From the NCBI GenBank assembly GCA_918807975.1, contig OU964919.1:15270001-15334000 (forward strand): DNA of 64,000 nucleotides, written 5' to 3'. The notes beneath the pieces are model-generated. The model did not search any database and was not told the DNA's origin. It worked only from the letters and a program-made list of their open reading frames with translations. Source of the stretch: Aplidium turbinatum (taxonomy: Eukaryota > Chordata > Ascidiacea > Aplousobranchia > Polyclinidae). Position 1 is the first letter of the stretch. Each line of letters starts with the position of its first letter. The position numbers and the translations under genes are program-made. Below are positions 21,144 to 34,300 of the stretch, piece by piece.

Positions 21144-21469
21144 AAATAGGCAACCTTCGTAAAGAACACATGATCCTGCATGTTCTCGTGGAGACGGCTT
21201 TACTTTCCGGTACGATCTCTTTCTAGAAAGAAAGCGATCTCTTGAAGTTCCAGCACACAGGTAACAAACGGTAGCATAAAATTAATTCCGTTTGTACTAA
21301 TTGGTGCTTTGCAATCAATTAAATGGAATATCAAAACCAACAATCAAATTAAAATTTAGTTACGAATTATTTTTTGCCCTGTCCTGCTCACTACCCCCGG
21401 GAAATCCCCAAATTACCCCTCCCGAGGTAATTACTAATTACCCACAGGTTAAGTACCGCTGGTATAAAA

Positions 21470-22695
21470 GTCGTAGTGGCTACCATAGATACTGCATACG
21501 ATACTGCTTTTGATGGAACCATGAGACTTCTTGATATAATGCACAAAAATGAAACTGAGCAGCACCATGGGATTCAACGTATTTTTGATTTAAACGCTTT
21601 TGTTGTGTTCGCATTAAATCGTGTTCTGGAGTTAGCGAGGCAAGTTTTGTATTGCAAAAATCAAGTTTCTACCAAGTTTGTACCATTGTGAGATTTAATA
21701 TTGCCCCATGCTGAACCTGCATAAAAGTAGTTCCACTCCGACATGTCTAGCTAACTAGCATCGCATATTGGAAAGTTTCGCTTGTATCTGTTCGACTGTG
21801 CTCTCAAGCATCAAGTTGGTTGTGGCATCAATGCATACTCAGACTAGATAAAAAAATTCTGTCCACATCTGGTATTTTCTGAAAACCGACAAAAGTGTTA
21901 TATGTTGTGTCAGGTGTGTCTCCCTTTACGTTTTAATTTGGAGCTTTTATCATGAAAATTTTTATTGAACCATAGCTTTATTGATTTGCCGTAAGTTATG
22001 GATTCCTAAGCATTAGTTTCCGCTTCATTATGTGGCTACGTACAATGAAAGAAAAACTCTGTAAGAAGTAGAATTATATGAAGACGACCACAATAAAAGT
22101 ACTCAAGTTGTTGAATTCATTGTCACATGTTTTTTTTCTTCCAAATTTAACGTATTTTGTCGTTTTGATTTTTCCTATACATTCCATATTGATGCGAGGT
22201 TTCCATTGTTATTTTGATTGGTAAGCATGGAGTAGGTTATCAGTACTATTTTTTATGAGGTAGCTTTACGTACCCTACGATAATACTTTTTGCAACTTCA
22301 GAAATCTCAACCGTTATTTTATTTTATCGCTGAGTAGATTTCACAATTTTGTTGCTCAAGTCGTAGTAGGCGACATACAGTATTGGTCATAGTTCATGAA
22401 AAGCAGTAGGCTTGTATTCATTTAATCATAAGTGATCATGATCGTAAAATGTATATTCTTTGCCTATATACACTGTTATTTTCTAATAAAATCAGGAACC
22501 ATTAAAACAAGTCATTATCTGTTAGGAACTTAATTAAATTCTATCTGTGATGGCCAGACGCGTAACTAGCTTGGAGCACCGGGGGGGCAATGAGTATGCT
22601 AGAGGGGACCCAACTTTTACCTTCCATATCATGTACGAAAACGACGTTTGTACACAATGAGGGTATAGAGCTTCGGTAGAGAGTTTGTCTTGTTG
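21470..22695. other. No gene seen
   Basis: AT-rich, with scattered TAGGCTA words. A CATGTCTAGCTAACTAGC stretch and the short frames show no domain. Confidence 0.4.
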
Positions 22696-23120
22696 GACCA
22701 TAGGCATACGAAGCCGAGCAACGTGATCAAATTTAACATCTTCAAGTTTATTACATTTACATCAACATAAAAATTGAAAACTGGTCCTCTGCTCAAACGG
22801 TAGTCGTCACTTAGCCTCAGGAACTCCAACTTTATTGAATGAGGGTATCAGGAATTATGTTTTCAGCCGCCACAAATGATCGCATGATCCAGGCATCACT
22901 TTCTCGCCTGGAAAATACTCTTCACTTGCTTATGTTGGCGACAAGGTGTGCTAAAATCTCCTCCTGAAAGAAGCTCTGGGTGTCCGGAACAGCTTCAGTA
23001 ACTGGATCAACTCCCGGAAAAACGAACGTATCGCCATTTGTTGTGTAGTTTTATGTAAATGTAATAAACTTGAAGATGTTAAACTTGATCACGTTGCTCG
23101 GCTTCGTATGCCTATGGTTC
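22696..23120. mobile_element. Inverted repeat enclosing a copied hAT fragment
   Basis: Arms of about 70 bases (22696-22768 and 23047-23120, with CATAGGCATACGAAGCCGAG and its inverse) enclose 22772-23037. That interior is a copy of about 265 bases of the hAT element at 20718-20988, with about one difference. Confidence 0.75.
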
Positions 23121-23298
23121 AATGAGGGTATACTTACGCAAAAACATTAATCATGTCACAGCGTTTACATTAGCATAGATTACAATAAATTAACGTTACA
23201 ACTTCAAACAACTGTAGGCTATTTAACAAATGGTAGACAATTTTTGCGTAATAAACATATAATATCGTCAAATAAATAAATATTTAGGAAAACAAGTT

Positions 23299-23935
23299 TT
23301 ACTCAATGTGTCCGCCATTTGCGTCGATAACAAGTCCGAGACGCTTCAAAAAGGACCTGCAAGAGTCATGAATAACTCTTTGAGGTATTTTGGCCCATTC
23401 TTGTTTCAGATTAGCCTTCAGCGCTTCCAAACTTTGGTGGTGTTTAGTCGAAACCTTGCTCTCCAGGTAAGAGCAGATGCCAAAGTATAGGGGATTCAGG
23501 TCTGGGGTTGAAGGCCATTCTTCCTTGGAAATGAAGAACGGCACATTGGCTGAAAGCCAGTTTTGTTTGTTTGTTTGTTTATCTTTATCCTGCATTGCGG
23601 GAAAGCGGACTTGAGCGCTATGCATCGATGTACGCCTTCCGACGTACACCTGACCCACGCTGCAGCCGACGGCAATGTCTGTTTTCCGGTTGTCTACTTT
23701 ACTTATGACTTAAATTTGGTACTACCCATTACTCGAAATCGATCACTAGGTAGAGGCAATTATCGTTAAGTTTCTTGCCAAGAGAAACAACAGCAAGTGC
23801 GGGTGGCTGGAGTCGAACATGCAGGCTCTCGACTGCGAGCCCAACGCGCTAACCACTCAGCCACGGCTGCCTCCATGTGAAGGGGCAGAATCTTGTTGAA
23901 ATGACCAATTACGTTTTTTGAAGTGTTTCTTTGCC
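23299..23935 (-). pseudogene. mariner transposase C-terminal half, split by a SINE
   Basis: Minus strand: NWSFQQDSAPSH (23935-23880), then, beyond the SINE, QNWLSANVPFFISKEEWPS, TPDLNPLYFGICSYLESKV and KRLGLVIDANGGHIE before the stop. FQQD and TPDLNP carry the second and third catalytic acids of Tc1/mariner enzymes. LEALKANLKQEW and the GGHIE ending are also mariner-typical. The N-terminal half and both termini are missing. Confidence 0.85.
23565..23874 (-). mobile_element. SINE family 1, copy 2, inserted in mariner
   Basis: A near full-length unit with head GGAGGCAGCCGTGGCTGAG, A and B boxes, and an (ACAA)n tail at 23565-23580. It separates two adjacent coding blocks of the mariner transposase, so it is younger than the mariner insertion. 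Confidence 0.88.
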
Positions 23936-23961
23936 AGGCCCGCTTGTCTCACTAAAATTCA

Positions 23962-24288
23962 TAGCTGTGGAGTCCGATGAAAAAAAAAGCACTCCGACTC
24001 CTTGGTTTATAACTGGCGGAGTCCGGCTTCGGTGTTGCCAGTTTTTTTTTAATTTTTGACCTTTTTCATTTATTTGAAACTTAATTTCACTTAGCCTTAG
24101 TCATCATCGAAGTTGAAACGACGACTTTCACAAAAGCTGACAAGAACGCAAACGTTATTTTCTGAAAAAATGTTGAAGTGCAAAACGGAGAAAAAAAATG
24201 CAAACAAAAATTTAATTTTTCATCGTTTTGTATCGGCCTTGTTTTAACGACTCCGGACACGCCAAAATCCTTCTCACTCCACAGCCCA
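23962..24288. mobile_element. Candidate hAT-type MITE (GCTGTGGAGTC ends)
   Basis: AGCTGTGGAGTCCG on the left and CACTCCACAGCCC on the right are inverted. CACTCCGACTCC and GACTCCGGACACG words lie inside. The termini resemble a widespread hAT group, but no clean duplication was found. Confidence 0.55.
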
Positions 24289-26264
24289 AGGCAACTACAA
24301 TTCCAACACCGGATGTTAAATTAAAACTGTAGCTTTAAGCGGTTTTATTGAAGTTTACTAGCTTCTTCGTGTATCCTAAACCTTTTGTCGTCATTCCAAG
24401 GGGCTCTGCCTTTTACCACCATTAAGCAATCGCGGCTAGATGTTTGGGCAGGTGTCCACTGTCCAGCCACTGAATTGATTTGTCATCCAGTTCCGCACAC
24501 CATTTGGCGCATGGTAGATGGTCTGCGGTATGTTTTTCCTTGCTGCATTCACACATTGCAGATCGTAACTTAGAGGTTAATCGCTATCGTGTTAGCTTTT
24601 GATTGTGTAGCCTACAAGTTAATATTTAATTTAGGTTTTTGAACCCAAAGTCTTTTTTAGTTAATTTAGGTTGCGCACTAGAAGCTACCAGTAGGCCTAC
24701 AACAATCGGCTGTTCTCAACAAGAACGACACTCCGTCTGAGTTATTTATTAAATATTTGTTGCACGAAAATGAGTTTCTGAGGAACTATTGCAGTTTTAA
24801 GACAGGTGACTGGCTAATGTAGAAATACAACTAGTTTTAAGCCTATAAATCCTAGGCGTAGGCTACTTGGGTGGTAGCTTAACATAGGTTAGCGTAGGCT
24901 TCTGTTGTAAAAGTTAGTAGCCTATACTAGGACCTAAGAATAAAAAAAACAGAACACAGCAGAAGTTTGATTTTCAAGCATAGGCTACTAAAGTTTTAAG
25001 ACAGACTAACATAGCCTATGGGACCTATATAGGCTACTTATACAAACCTAAATGATTTTCTTCAAATTTGAACAGTTCGTAACATTGTTGACGACTTTTT
25101 TAAGAAGAAAAACAAACTTTTGCTCATGGCCTACGTAGGCTATGTTACTTATTTACGGTAACTTGCCATTTTTTTTATCCATAAAAAGTTACATTTCAAC
25201 CCAAATTGTATTACCACTTTCTGAACATAAAACCCGGCATAAAACAGCTAAGCTACTCTGATACATTTTCCACTGAAAAGGGTCAGTAAATGGGCTAGCA
25301 ATATTTGAGGAATAACAACTTTTATCTGATTTTAAAACGCACTCGTAGACCTTAAAAAGCACCAATATAATTATCGTTGACGTGTGGTGGATTTGAAGTA
25401 ACTAACCTCTTGTAAGATTTGATTATAACCTAGCACTTTGTGGCTATATATTTTTTAGAGGTTTTATATTTTAATTGATCTAGTTAGCTTATCTGCCTGT
25501 CAGATTAATATTCTAACTACAGTAGTCTACAAGATTTAAATAAATACCCAGACAGCTACTATATCTGGTCTAAATCTTTACCAGATTGGGTACGGATCTG
25601 ACCAGTTCCTTAACGGAAGGCTAACTTAAGTTTTTTGATCAAAACTTCTACTCAATCCAATTTTATTTTGATAAATTTGATTACACATAAAGTGTAGCCT
25701 ACATCTCGTTGAAAAAAACATTATTGCTCTTAAAAATGCCTAAAAGTGACCAAAACAAGATTATAGGCTGTTTATCAATATTGTTTGGGCGCCAAACCTC
25801 CCACACTCCCTTTCAGTTTTTATTAAGTTTTGCATTGTTCATGTATGTTGCAATTTTGCTTTGTTAAAACTCTGGTCCTTCCCCAACTTTTTTCTAGATC
25901 CGCTACTGCATTGTCGGCATAGCCTTTATTGTCTAGAAAATCTTAAAGCTGTTTGAATGTTTAGGCTACTTTTTGCTAAGATGATAAATGTAAATTTTTT
26001 CCCCCACATTGAAGCAGTTTGCGGCTCTAAACGCTTTCTGGTCTTATTTTTAAGAGCGATCGCTAAATGCAAGGGCCCACTAGTGGATTTCGGGGTTAAC
26101 TGAAAATTACTTGACACAAATTATTGGTTTTAGGCTGAAATGAAATTAGCCTACAGTATGGTCCCTTACACATTTTTTAAAAACATTTTCAATTTTTTAA
26201 TTTTGTTTCTTTTTTTTTAATTGAAATGTTAAAAACGTCAAAACGTTAAAATGTTAAAAAATTT
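24289..26264. other. Intergenic host DNA rich in TAGGCTA/TAGCCTA
   Basis: No gene or mobile element is recognised. The word TAGGCTA or its complement recurs about every 100-150 bases, for example near 24857, 24918, 24981, 25005, 25030, 25136, 25694 and 26140. See the findings. Confidence 0.5.
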
Positions 26265-27079
26265 ACCTTCCACGGAAGGTAAATTGATACACCCAGAAGA
26301 TAATTTGATACTGTAGCCTAATACCAATACAGAAATCCCCTTTGATAGCAAAGCAATAAGCTTAGGAATGAAAATTTAATATATGGTTGGCGTGTTTGGG
26401 TGCAAAGATGACTGTTGAGGCCCAAGTGTGCGGCAAAGCTTCTGCTGCAGGATGGACACGAGAAGGATGATTGACTTGAGTTCTTATTCAACCTTCGGGC
26501 CGTACGCTGTTCTCGTGTTTTTACAGCAAATAGCGTGTAGGCCGACGATAGCCTATATAGTAGCTGTTTCCCAAAGTAACAGGTCTAGTTAAAGAAGAAC
26601 AACTTATTTAAATCAACTAGATCAATGACAACCTTTATTACAATCACAGAAAGGAATTTAAGATACTGTATCAATTTACCTTCTGCACATATATCAATTT
26701 ACTTTTTTAATTTTTATTTAATATAAATCTGATTTTTGTATGCTTGGATGCACATTGCAAAAAAACGTAACATGCTCTTGAACCTTATCAACGAACTGTT
26801 AAATGAGTTTGGTTTCATCTTTCTGAATCTTTTCTTCAATTTGTTTTCTTTGAGACGAAAATAATCATGAGCAAAAAGTTTACAAAATTCTCAAAAAACA
26901 CACTTTTCTAACTATGCCACAAAAGCACGCGTTAGCTGCATGACGTCATTTTTATAGGCAATATTTTCACAGTTCTTCTACTGACAGTACTTTTGACTAA
27001 TATTTTTTGTACAATCCTGTAAAAGGGGTGTATCAAATTACCTGCCGTATCAAACTACCTTCTCTTTCTCTACTGTAAT
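26265..27079. mobile_element. Degraded inverted-repeat element, TTTGATAC refrain
   Basis: GGTAAATTGATACACCC (left) and GGGGTGTATCAAATTACC (right) are inverted. Further words (AATTTGATAC, TATCAATTTACCTTC, TATCAAACTACCTTC) lie near 26300, 26670-26705 and 27040-27060. The right end read inwards, TACAGTAGAGAAAGAGAAGG, has a pogo/Tigger look. Non-coding. Confidence 0.5.
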
Positions 27080-27434
27080 AAGACCTACTGCTGCACCAGA
27101 CTTGTAAGCCCAGTGTTCTATGTGGCAGTCAATTCAGACAACTTTGGAGTTCGTGTAGATAAGGTTTCGGTAACTGCGGTCCAAACTTATAGCTAGGCTA
27201 CTAATTTGTGTATACGCTACCAAATTTTGTGCAACCTTAGTGAAAGGTCGAGATTAAGGCTACTGTAGCTTAACAAAGGTTTATTGTGGCTAAGCCCAAT
27301 GTGTGAGCGATCTGCCATAAAAGCAAAAACATGCAGGCTCTTGACAGAACGGTAAAGCTTTACCGTAATCAGAGCCGTTGTAAAAATAATTTTGGCCCGG
27401 TACTAATGAGCAGTAGCATTGACAGGGAGTCATT

Positions 27435-27672
27435 GGGTATTTTTAGACCAACTCCGAGTTGATTTTAGGGGCCAGAAACCTAAAAAATCATCGTGTTTTC
27501 TATTTCTTAGAGTTGTGTTTAATCGTTGCCTAACGGCCTTGCCAATGAGATCCTTAAGCCCACAAACCAAAACACTTTTAAGAAAAACGCACTCTATTCA
27601 AAGAATACGCGGTGGTTCTTAAAGATTCCAGGCCCCAAAAATTATCTCGGTCCCAGTTCTAAACATACCCCT
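27435..27672. mobile_element. MITE with GGGTATTTTTAGA ends
   Basis: GGGTATTTTTAGACCAACTC on the left mirrors GTTCTAAACATACCCC on the right. Inside, GATTTTAGGGGCCAGAAACC matches the outer element at 46449-48412. Unclassified. Confidence 0.5.
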
Positions 27673-28388
27673 ATATCAACACAACTGGTGTGATGGTCAT
27701 CTTCAACTCAAGTTTTGTCTCCCTGTTTTTTGTTTTTGTATGGAAAGCTATAGCTTACTGCTGCAGTTTTTTGCTTCCATTTTTTTTGTTCGAATCCAGC
27801 CTTATGTCTGGTTGATTTAAATTAAGGTAAGTGGACTGGGAACGCGGGAAGCTAATCTTTGTATTCACCTTCAAGCATGTCATTTGTTAAAATTATAGTC
27901 CTCAAAAGTAGTAGTATAGTTCAATTCCGCATAAAAACTGCAAAAAAAAAACTCTAAGTGTGATTGTCTGCAAATAAAACGCAGCTTACATTCACAGTAT
28001 CTAAAAGAGTTGTATTTTTATGTTGAACAACCTACGGTATGCGCTGCTACACGCGGTAACTTATCAGCCAAAAGAACTCTACGCCGGTACGTAGGCCTTC
28101 TCTCCGTTATTCTCATGAATGTGCAAAGTAAGCTACCGGGACTACTTTTTAACTGGATGTTCACTTTTTCTGCAAGTATGAAATATTTACATAAGGTAGG
28201 CTAACTGCATGTAGGTTAGGCTACTGTAAAATCCCACTTATCAAGTCCACGATAAAGCGAAGCATGATGAAGTAGAGAAAGCCTACACACAAACCTAACC
28301 CATGTACGGTATTGACAATAAGTGACTTTGCACATATGTTTTTTTTTCAGAAGTCCACTCAAAGACTGTGTTACCGTTACTTAAAGCA
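27673..28388. promoter_or_regulatory. AADAC-like gene upstream region
   Basis: A TTTTTTTTCAG acceptor at 28340-28350 lies 38 bases before the start codon, so at least one 5' UTR intron is likely. A frame at 28010-28195 ending at a GTAGGC site could be part of an upstream exon, but it has no recognisable content. Confidence 0.3.
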
Positions 28389-31300
28389 ATGAGTTTATTT
28401 CGAAATTTAACTGTGACTGTTGTAATTTTGTCAGTTTTTCTTGGATACTGTATCCATCATCCCATCCCTGCACCCGTTCCAGACCCCAATCACTTTCAAA
28501 TTATAGTTGATATTCTAGCAGCCTCTGAAAAAGTGGTAAGCTGCAGGCCTAAGACAAATTTATTGTTAAACGATTTTAACCTGGACTTCAGTATAAAGTA
28601 ATCATGGCATTCGTGCTAATGGAAGGTCTGATTCTGGATGATAGGCCTGAAGTAGGCTGTCATAATTAAAATTAAGCCACCAATAAAAGACGTATTAACA
28701 AACAGTTTTTGCCTTTTAAACAGGCTCAACTCTCAGAGAGTTTAGGTATCAACCGTTGGTGGTCCTACCCTGGAAATGCACCTATTGGGATTCCATTTTT
28801 TCCACCAGACAACGTAGATATCAAATATGGTTCTTTTGCTGGAGTTGAATCGGTAGTTATTATACCTAAAGGTAAGTCAAGGTAGGTCGAGACCTTTTCT
28901 GGCGAAATAGGCTACTAATATATAAAAATCTAGAATGATTTTGCTAAATAGAATTGTTTCGCGATTAAAATAGAACAGAAAAAAGACTATTTAAAAATAC
29001 TAACCAACAGCTTGCAGGCTATAGCTAAACAACACTTCTGTTTCGTACAGCTATCAAAAAACGCGAAGACCCAGGGCCAGCTATTGTATTTTACCACGGC
29101 GGAGGGTGGGTGTTTGGAGATATATGTGAGTAGAATAGAAATTTTAATCTATTAGTTTGTTTAAAACTTCAGTGGAAAGATGAAACTTAATCAAAAAAAC
29201 CCCTGATATGTGGATACTAAATTCATGCTCAGCTAACGTTTCAAAAATTGGACTGGTTTCATTTTCAGTGCTATTACAGTCCATTATGTTTTATCAGTGT
29301 TTTACTACAAGATAAAAACTTCTTTTTTCATCTATCAACCAAACTCTACCTGGTTATCTTAATTTAACTAACTAAAGTTTAAATATAACTATGGAGCAAA
29401 GATTGTGTTTGCCGAGGTATTGTTCTTTTAGTTGTTGTCCAATACCGTATTTTAATTTTGTGTTTTTATGTTTTGTAGATTCGTACATGCATCTTCTCAC
29501 GCAAACAGCTCAGGAAACAGAATTTGTCGTATTTTCACCAGAGTGCGTATGCGTATGTGATATTTTAAAACTGCATTCTCTCTTTTGACAATGACATAGT
29601 TTACAGGTTTTCTGTTTATTTATCGGAGCATTTTCGTTGGATGCTAGCTTCCACTATCATGTCTATTGACTCAAAATTCTCAAGAAAAAATAATTACATT
29701 TAATGCAAAGAAGTTCAAGCTCTATTAGGCTAGATTGGACTTCAAACAGGGCCGCGTGAGCACCATCTTGGCCCTCACCGAAATCCAATAGTGGGCATCT
29801 ACTTTAGTGATGGCTCTTAAAAATAGGACAAGAAAGAGTTCGATTATAGCCGCAAACTCATGTAGAAATAAAGTGTAGGGGAGAGTGGGGTTAGTTGGAA
29901 GGCGGGGTTAGTTGAAAAATGGTCATTTTTTAACTCTTGATAACTTTTTTAAATATTTGTTGCCAACATGTGAAGTAGTTTATAAAAACACATAATCCAT
30001 GTTAGTTTCGATTTGCTGAGTCAAGGTATACCTGTTTGGCTGACAATTTTGTATTTTCTTACTTTCGAAGTAAAATTTTTGGCGTATTGAAAAACATCTT
30101 ATGCGTCGATATCGTTAAAGATAGGCAGAAGTTTTTTAGTGTGTGTCAGCTGTAGGTGTTCTACAACACTAAGAAATAAACAAATTTTAGTCCAACGCAC
30201 CATGCTTCAATATTTTAAGAAAATAGTTTGTCATATGTTAATGGGGCTAGTTGGAAAATAGTGGGTGGGGTTAGTTGGAAAACGTTTTGATAACGGTATG
30301 ACTATGTAGTATGATACGAGTATATCGTCGTGGTATGATAATAAGTAGTATAAGCTCCAATGTACTTGTTTTAAGCAGATATACATTGTAAAATTTTAAT
30401 TTGAATAACTTGGAAAGTGCTATATATGCGGCATCACAAGTTTTAACAATGCGTTTATTAAAAAATGTTTTTACGATGATTTGATGTAGAATTCATTGCA
30501 TTTTGATTTTAAAGCAAGTTAACATATTTGCTTACAATCCCATGTTAATGTTTGTTGGTTGAAAAAATAGTATCCAGTTCATTGGTGGGCATCAAACTGA
30601 CGTTTTTCAACTAACCCCAGGCATGGGGTTAGTTGAAAAATCCATTGTATGTTTGTTTATTTTAAATTTTTATTAAAAGCTTAATTGACTCAATACTTAT
30701 TTTTGGTTGTATGATAGAGGACACCATAGGTGATAATTTAAGCCGCTTCAAGTTGTCAGGTTATGCACGAATTGTTTTAAATTTCACTTTAAAAAAAATC
30801 TTTCCGACTAGCCCCACTCTCCCCTACATTAATCCTTTTAGCAAAGTAAACAGCTCTAAGATTTTAAAAATAGTAAATAGGGCGACAATGCAGTAAAGGA
30901 TCTGGAAAAAAGTATGGGAAGAACCAAACTATCAATACTGTAAAGCAAAATTTACAAGATAAATGGATAATGCAAAACTTAATCTCCAAAATGGTAAAGT
31001 TAGATAGGGGTTTTAGGGGTTTGCTCCCAGAAAAATGTTGACAAATAACATCTTGTTTTGGTCACATTTTTGGAATTTTTGGCGTAATATGCTTTTTTTT
31101 ATCAAGATGCACATTTTGTAGCCTATGTAACCAAATTGATCAAATTAAAATTGGATTTGGGTAGAAGGTTTGGTTTGAACTTAAATCATCTTACCTTTTT
31201 AAAACAAAAGTTCATTCACGACCACAGGAATATTTTAATGGTGTGTTTTTAGAAATAAAGACTCTATTTGAGTGAGCCTGTTTACATCGGAATGTTGCAG

Positions 31301-34300
31301 TATTATTTTTATTTTTTTGTGTGACATAAAAGCTTTTTACTCCTTTCAAACACTATGCATGCCCAAGATTGCTGGTGTTAGATGAACAAAATGTAGTTCA
31401 GAGAGCAAAGCAAGCGAGAAACTTTTGAAAAAATGAAAAAAATTGTATTAAATGTTACATTGCATGTAAAATTACAAGACAAAACCGCTGCACAAACTAA
31501 ATATGCGTGAGCCCCTAGACCAGGGCTACTCAACTGGCGGTCCGAATCCGGACCTTCTGGGTGTTGAAGGTGGACATCAGGCTTTTGAAAGAATAACCTC
31601 ATTGCCACATTTTAGGGCCTCTTTAAACAGATTTCCATTACGGAAAGCAATTTTTGTGATTAAGCTATCCAAGGAGTTGGGGGCTTTGCCCCCACACCCC
31701 TAACGCTTTGCCGTCTTCTCTGATGTAGGCTACGATCCACACAGCTACACTACAAAGAAACACAATACATTTTTCCCTTTTTTGTTTCTTTGTTTGTGTC
31801 AAGACAAAAATCCAAGTTGTGTTACATAGTACCTGAAAAGTGTTTCGGTGCTCGTAGGCTACTGGTTGTTTAATTTTCGTGGTCGCATATGAAATATTCA
31901 CCGGACCGCAAAAATATTCAACTTGTCAAAATGGACCTTTGCTAACATTAGTTGAGTAGCCCTTCCCTAGACAGACGGTGGCCCCAGCCGGAGGTTTGGG
32001 AAGGAGTAAATAGGGCCTCACATGGTTTAAGTTATTGTGACAGCTTTTTTTGAACTGTCAAAAATATTAAACATATCAAAATGAGTAGGTCTTCAAACAG
32101 TCGTAGATACCCCCCAGTCGGGGGAGCACGTGGGCGGTTAACACCGCCCTGACTCCAAATACTTTTTAGAGAGTAACCTTAATTTTGTATCTTTTAGGCT
32201 ACAGCAATTATCCAATAATAAATAATTTTCAGCTTGCCGTTGTTTAAACATTGTTTTGGGTTTAAGCTTTAGAAGAATCACTGATATGGACTGCCGGTAT
32301 TAATTTCAGGTATAGAAAAGCTCCACACCATCCCTTTCCAATTCCTTTTGAAGATTGTCTCAACAGCACTTTAGAGTTCATGAGCAGAGCCAAAGAGTTT
32401 AATATCAACCCTGACAAGATAGCGCTTGTTGGAGACAGTGCAGGTAGGATAACTTAGGTCAGTGCTCTTCAACCGGTGTGCAGCATGGTGCATTCTAGAG
32501 TACACCAAAATATCTATACGGACTACACCACTACGAAAAGGTACACAAGGGTGCATACTTGTGCGAAAATGTTTGTTAGCAAAACTGAACCATTAACCCA
32601 GATATTTGGAAGAACTAAATTTCCAACCAGGCTACCTCAACTGCCAAAAAAAGATGTGTTGAGAGTTGAGGCTTGAGAGAAAATATTGCCTGATACGTTT
32701 CAAAGTTAAGCAGAAATGCTATTTTAAAGTGGTAGTAGCAAAAATTTTATCCATTTACAGTAAAATAACCAATTCTTCAAATTTGAGGTTAATAAATTAG
32801 TCGCAACCAATTTGTAACCAACTTATCTTGCAATGACATGTGTAAACTTACTTAATGTAAAAAGATCTCAGGTTTAAAAAAACATTTTGCTTAACCTTCA
32901 AAACTTAATAAAATAATAATATTAATGCTGCGTCTCAGGATTACAGTATAAAGATACATGTGTCTGATTTCTGGTTGTAACTTCTGTGTGCAGACTAAAT
33001 TTGCAAACATTATTGTGCTTTTGTGAGTTTGATTGAGATGATAAAAAGCTGATTTAATAAATTTTGGAATAATTGTCAATATGGGTAAGACTTGCATTAG
33101 GTATCATTACTGAAAGATACCATTTCAGCCCAAAATTAACACTTACGAGCAACTTCATGGACAAACATGAGCATTTTTAAGAACAACCGCTTTCACTTAT
33201 TGACGCCCATCTTAGTTTGTTGCAAAAAAATTTCGAAAAATATTTCAATGCAGAATAGAATGCCACATATTCTTGGATGCGACATCCTTTCATTTATGAT
33301 AGATTTACTACAGAACTCGAAGATTTAATTAATCTTTAATCAGATTTTGGCATGGAAGCATTGTTTAAAGAGACACCGTACACTGACTTTGGGTACACTT
33401 GTTTAGTGTGCCAGAATACAGAAGCACAACTGAAGGCAATATCTATGCCTGTTTAAATGCCACCAACGTCTTTATGCCTTTCGTCTTTATGTCAATCGTC
33501 TTTATGCGTCAGTTATGTTTGTATTTATTTTTTATCAATGTGAAATCACATCGCGAAAAATAAACTTAATCACACACATTGATGAGGGAAGCAATTGAAA
33601 GGAAGAGCTGCAACCTTGGTTTAAGTGTTTGGTTAATTACATGTACTGTAACATCAATAAAGTCATTTATTGTAGAGATGAGTCATTAAATATAATTTCC
33701 TTAATTTTGCTTGCTTATTTATATGGCCTAGTAGTAGTGTAGTATTAGTTACTAGTGTAGTAATCATCAGTCGTTATCTCCGCCTGCGGCAGATTGCGCA
33801 TCAACATGGGTTATTTGTTTCCAAGAGCGATTTTGAGCCAACTCGCCCAGTGTCGTCAAGTGGAGTCCGGTCCATGATTGAATGTTGTCTTGCCATCGTT
33901 TTGGTTGTCTGCCACGTTTTCTTTTTCCTTCTACTTTGCCTTCTGTGCAAACTTTGCTGATTCCGAATTGTGATCTTTTAGTGTGGCCGAACAGTTTTAA
34001 AACTTTTGATTTTATTATTGCTGCAATTGGATGTAGTTTTGTCATAGTTAGAAGATCTTCTATTTTTGTGTGATCAAGTAGCCTTTTGTTGGTCATGCTT
34101 CTCATGATGTGATTTTGGAAGGTAGTGAGTTTTTTCATTGTTGATGATGTCCAATTTACGCATTCTAGACCGTACAGCACGACTGGTAAAACGTAGGTGT
34201 TGAAAATTTTTGCTTTCAGTTTGATTGGGAGTCTATTGGATGTTAGAATCTTTTTGTTCTTTTCAAATGCTGCCCAGCCTAAGCCAATTCGGTGTTGCAC

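Larger units (their letters stand above)
20274..21461 (-). mobile_element. hAT (ZBED5/Buster-like) deletion derivative
   Basis: The ends CAGAGGTTCTTAACG and GTTAAGTACCGCTG are flanked by GTATAAAG (20266-20273) and GTATAAAA (21462-21469), an 8-bp duplication with one difference. On the minus strand it keeps two transposase pieces of the ZBED5/FAM200-like hAT group, so it is an internally deleted copy. Confidence 0.8.

Noticed and set aside
27419-27622. 67-codon frame as a host exon
   Set aside because: It lies almost wholly in the MITE at 27435-27672 and lacks splice support.
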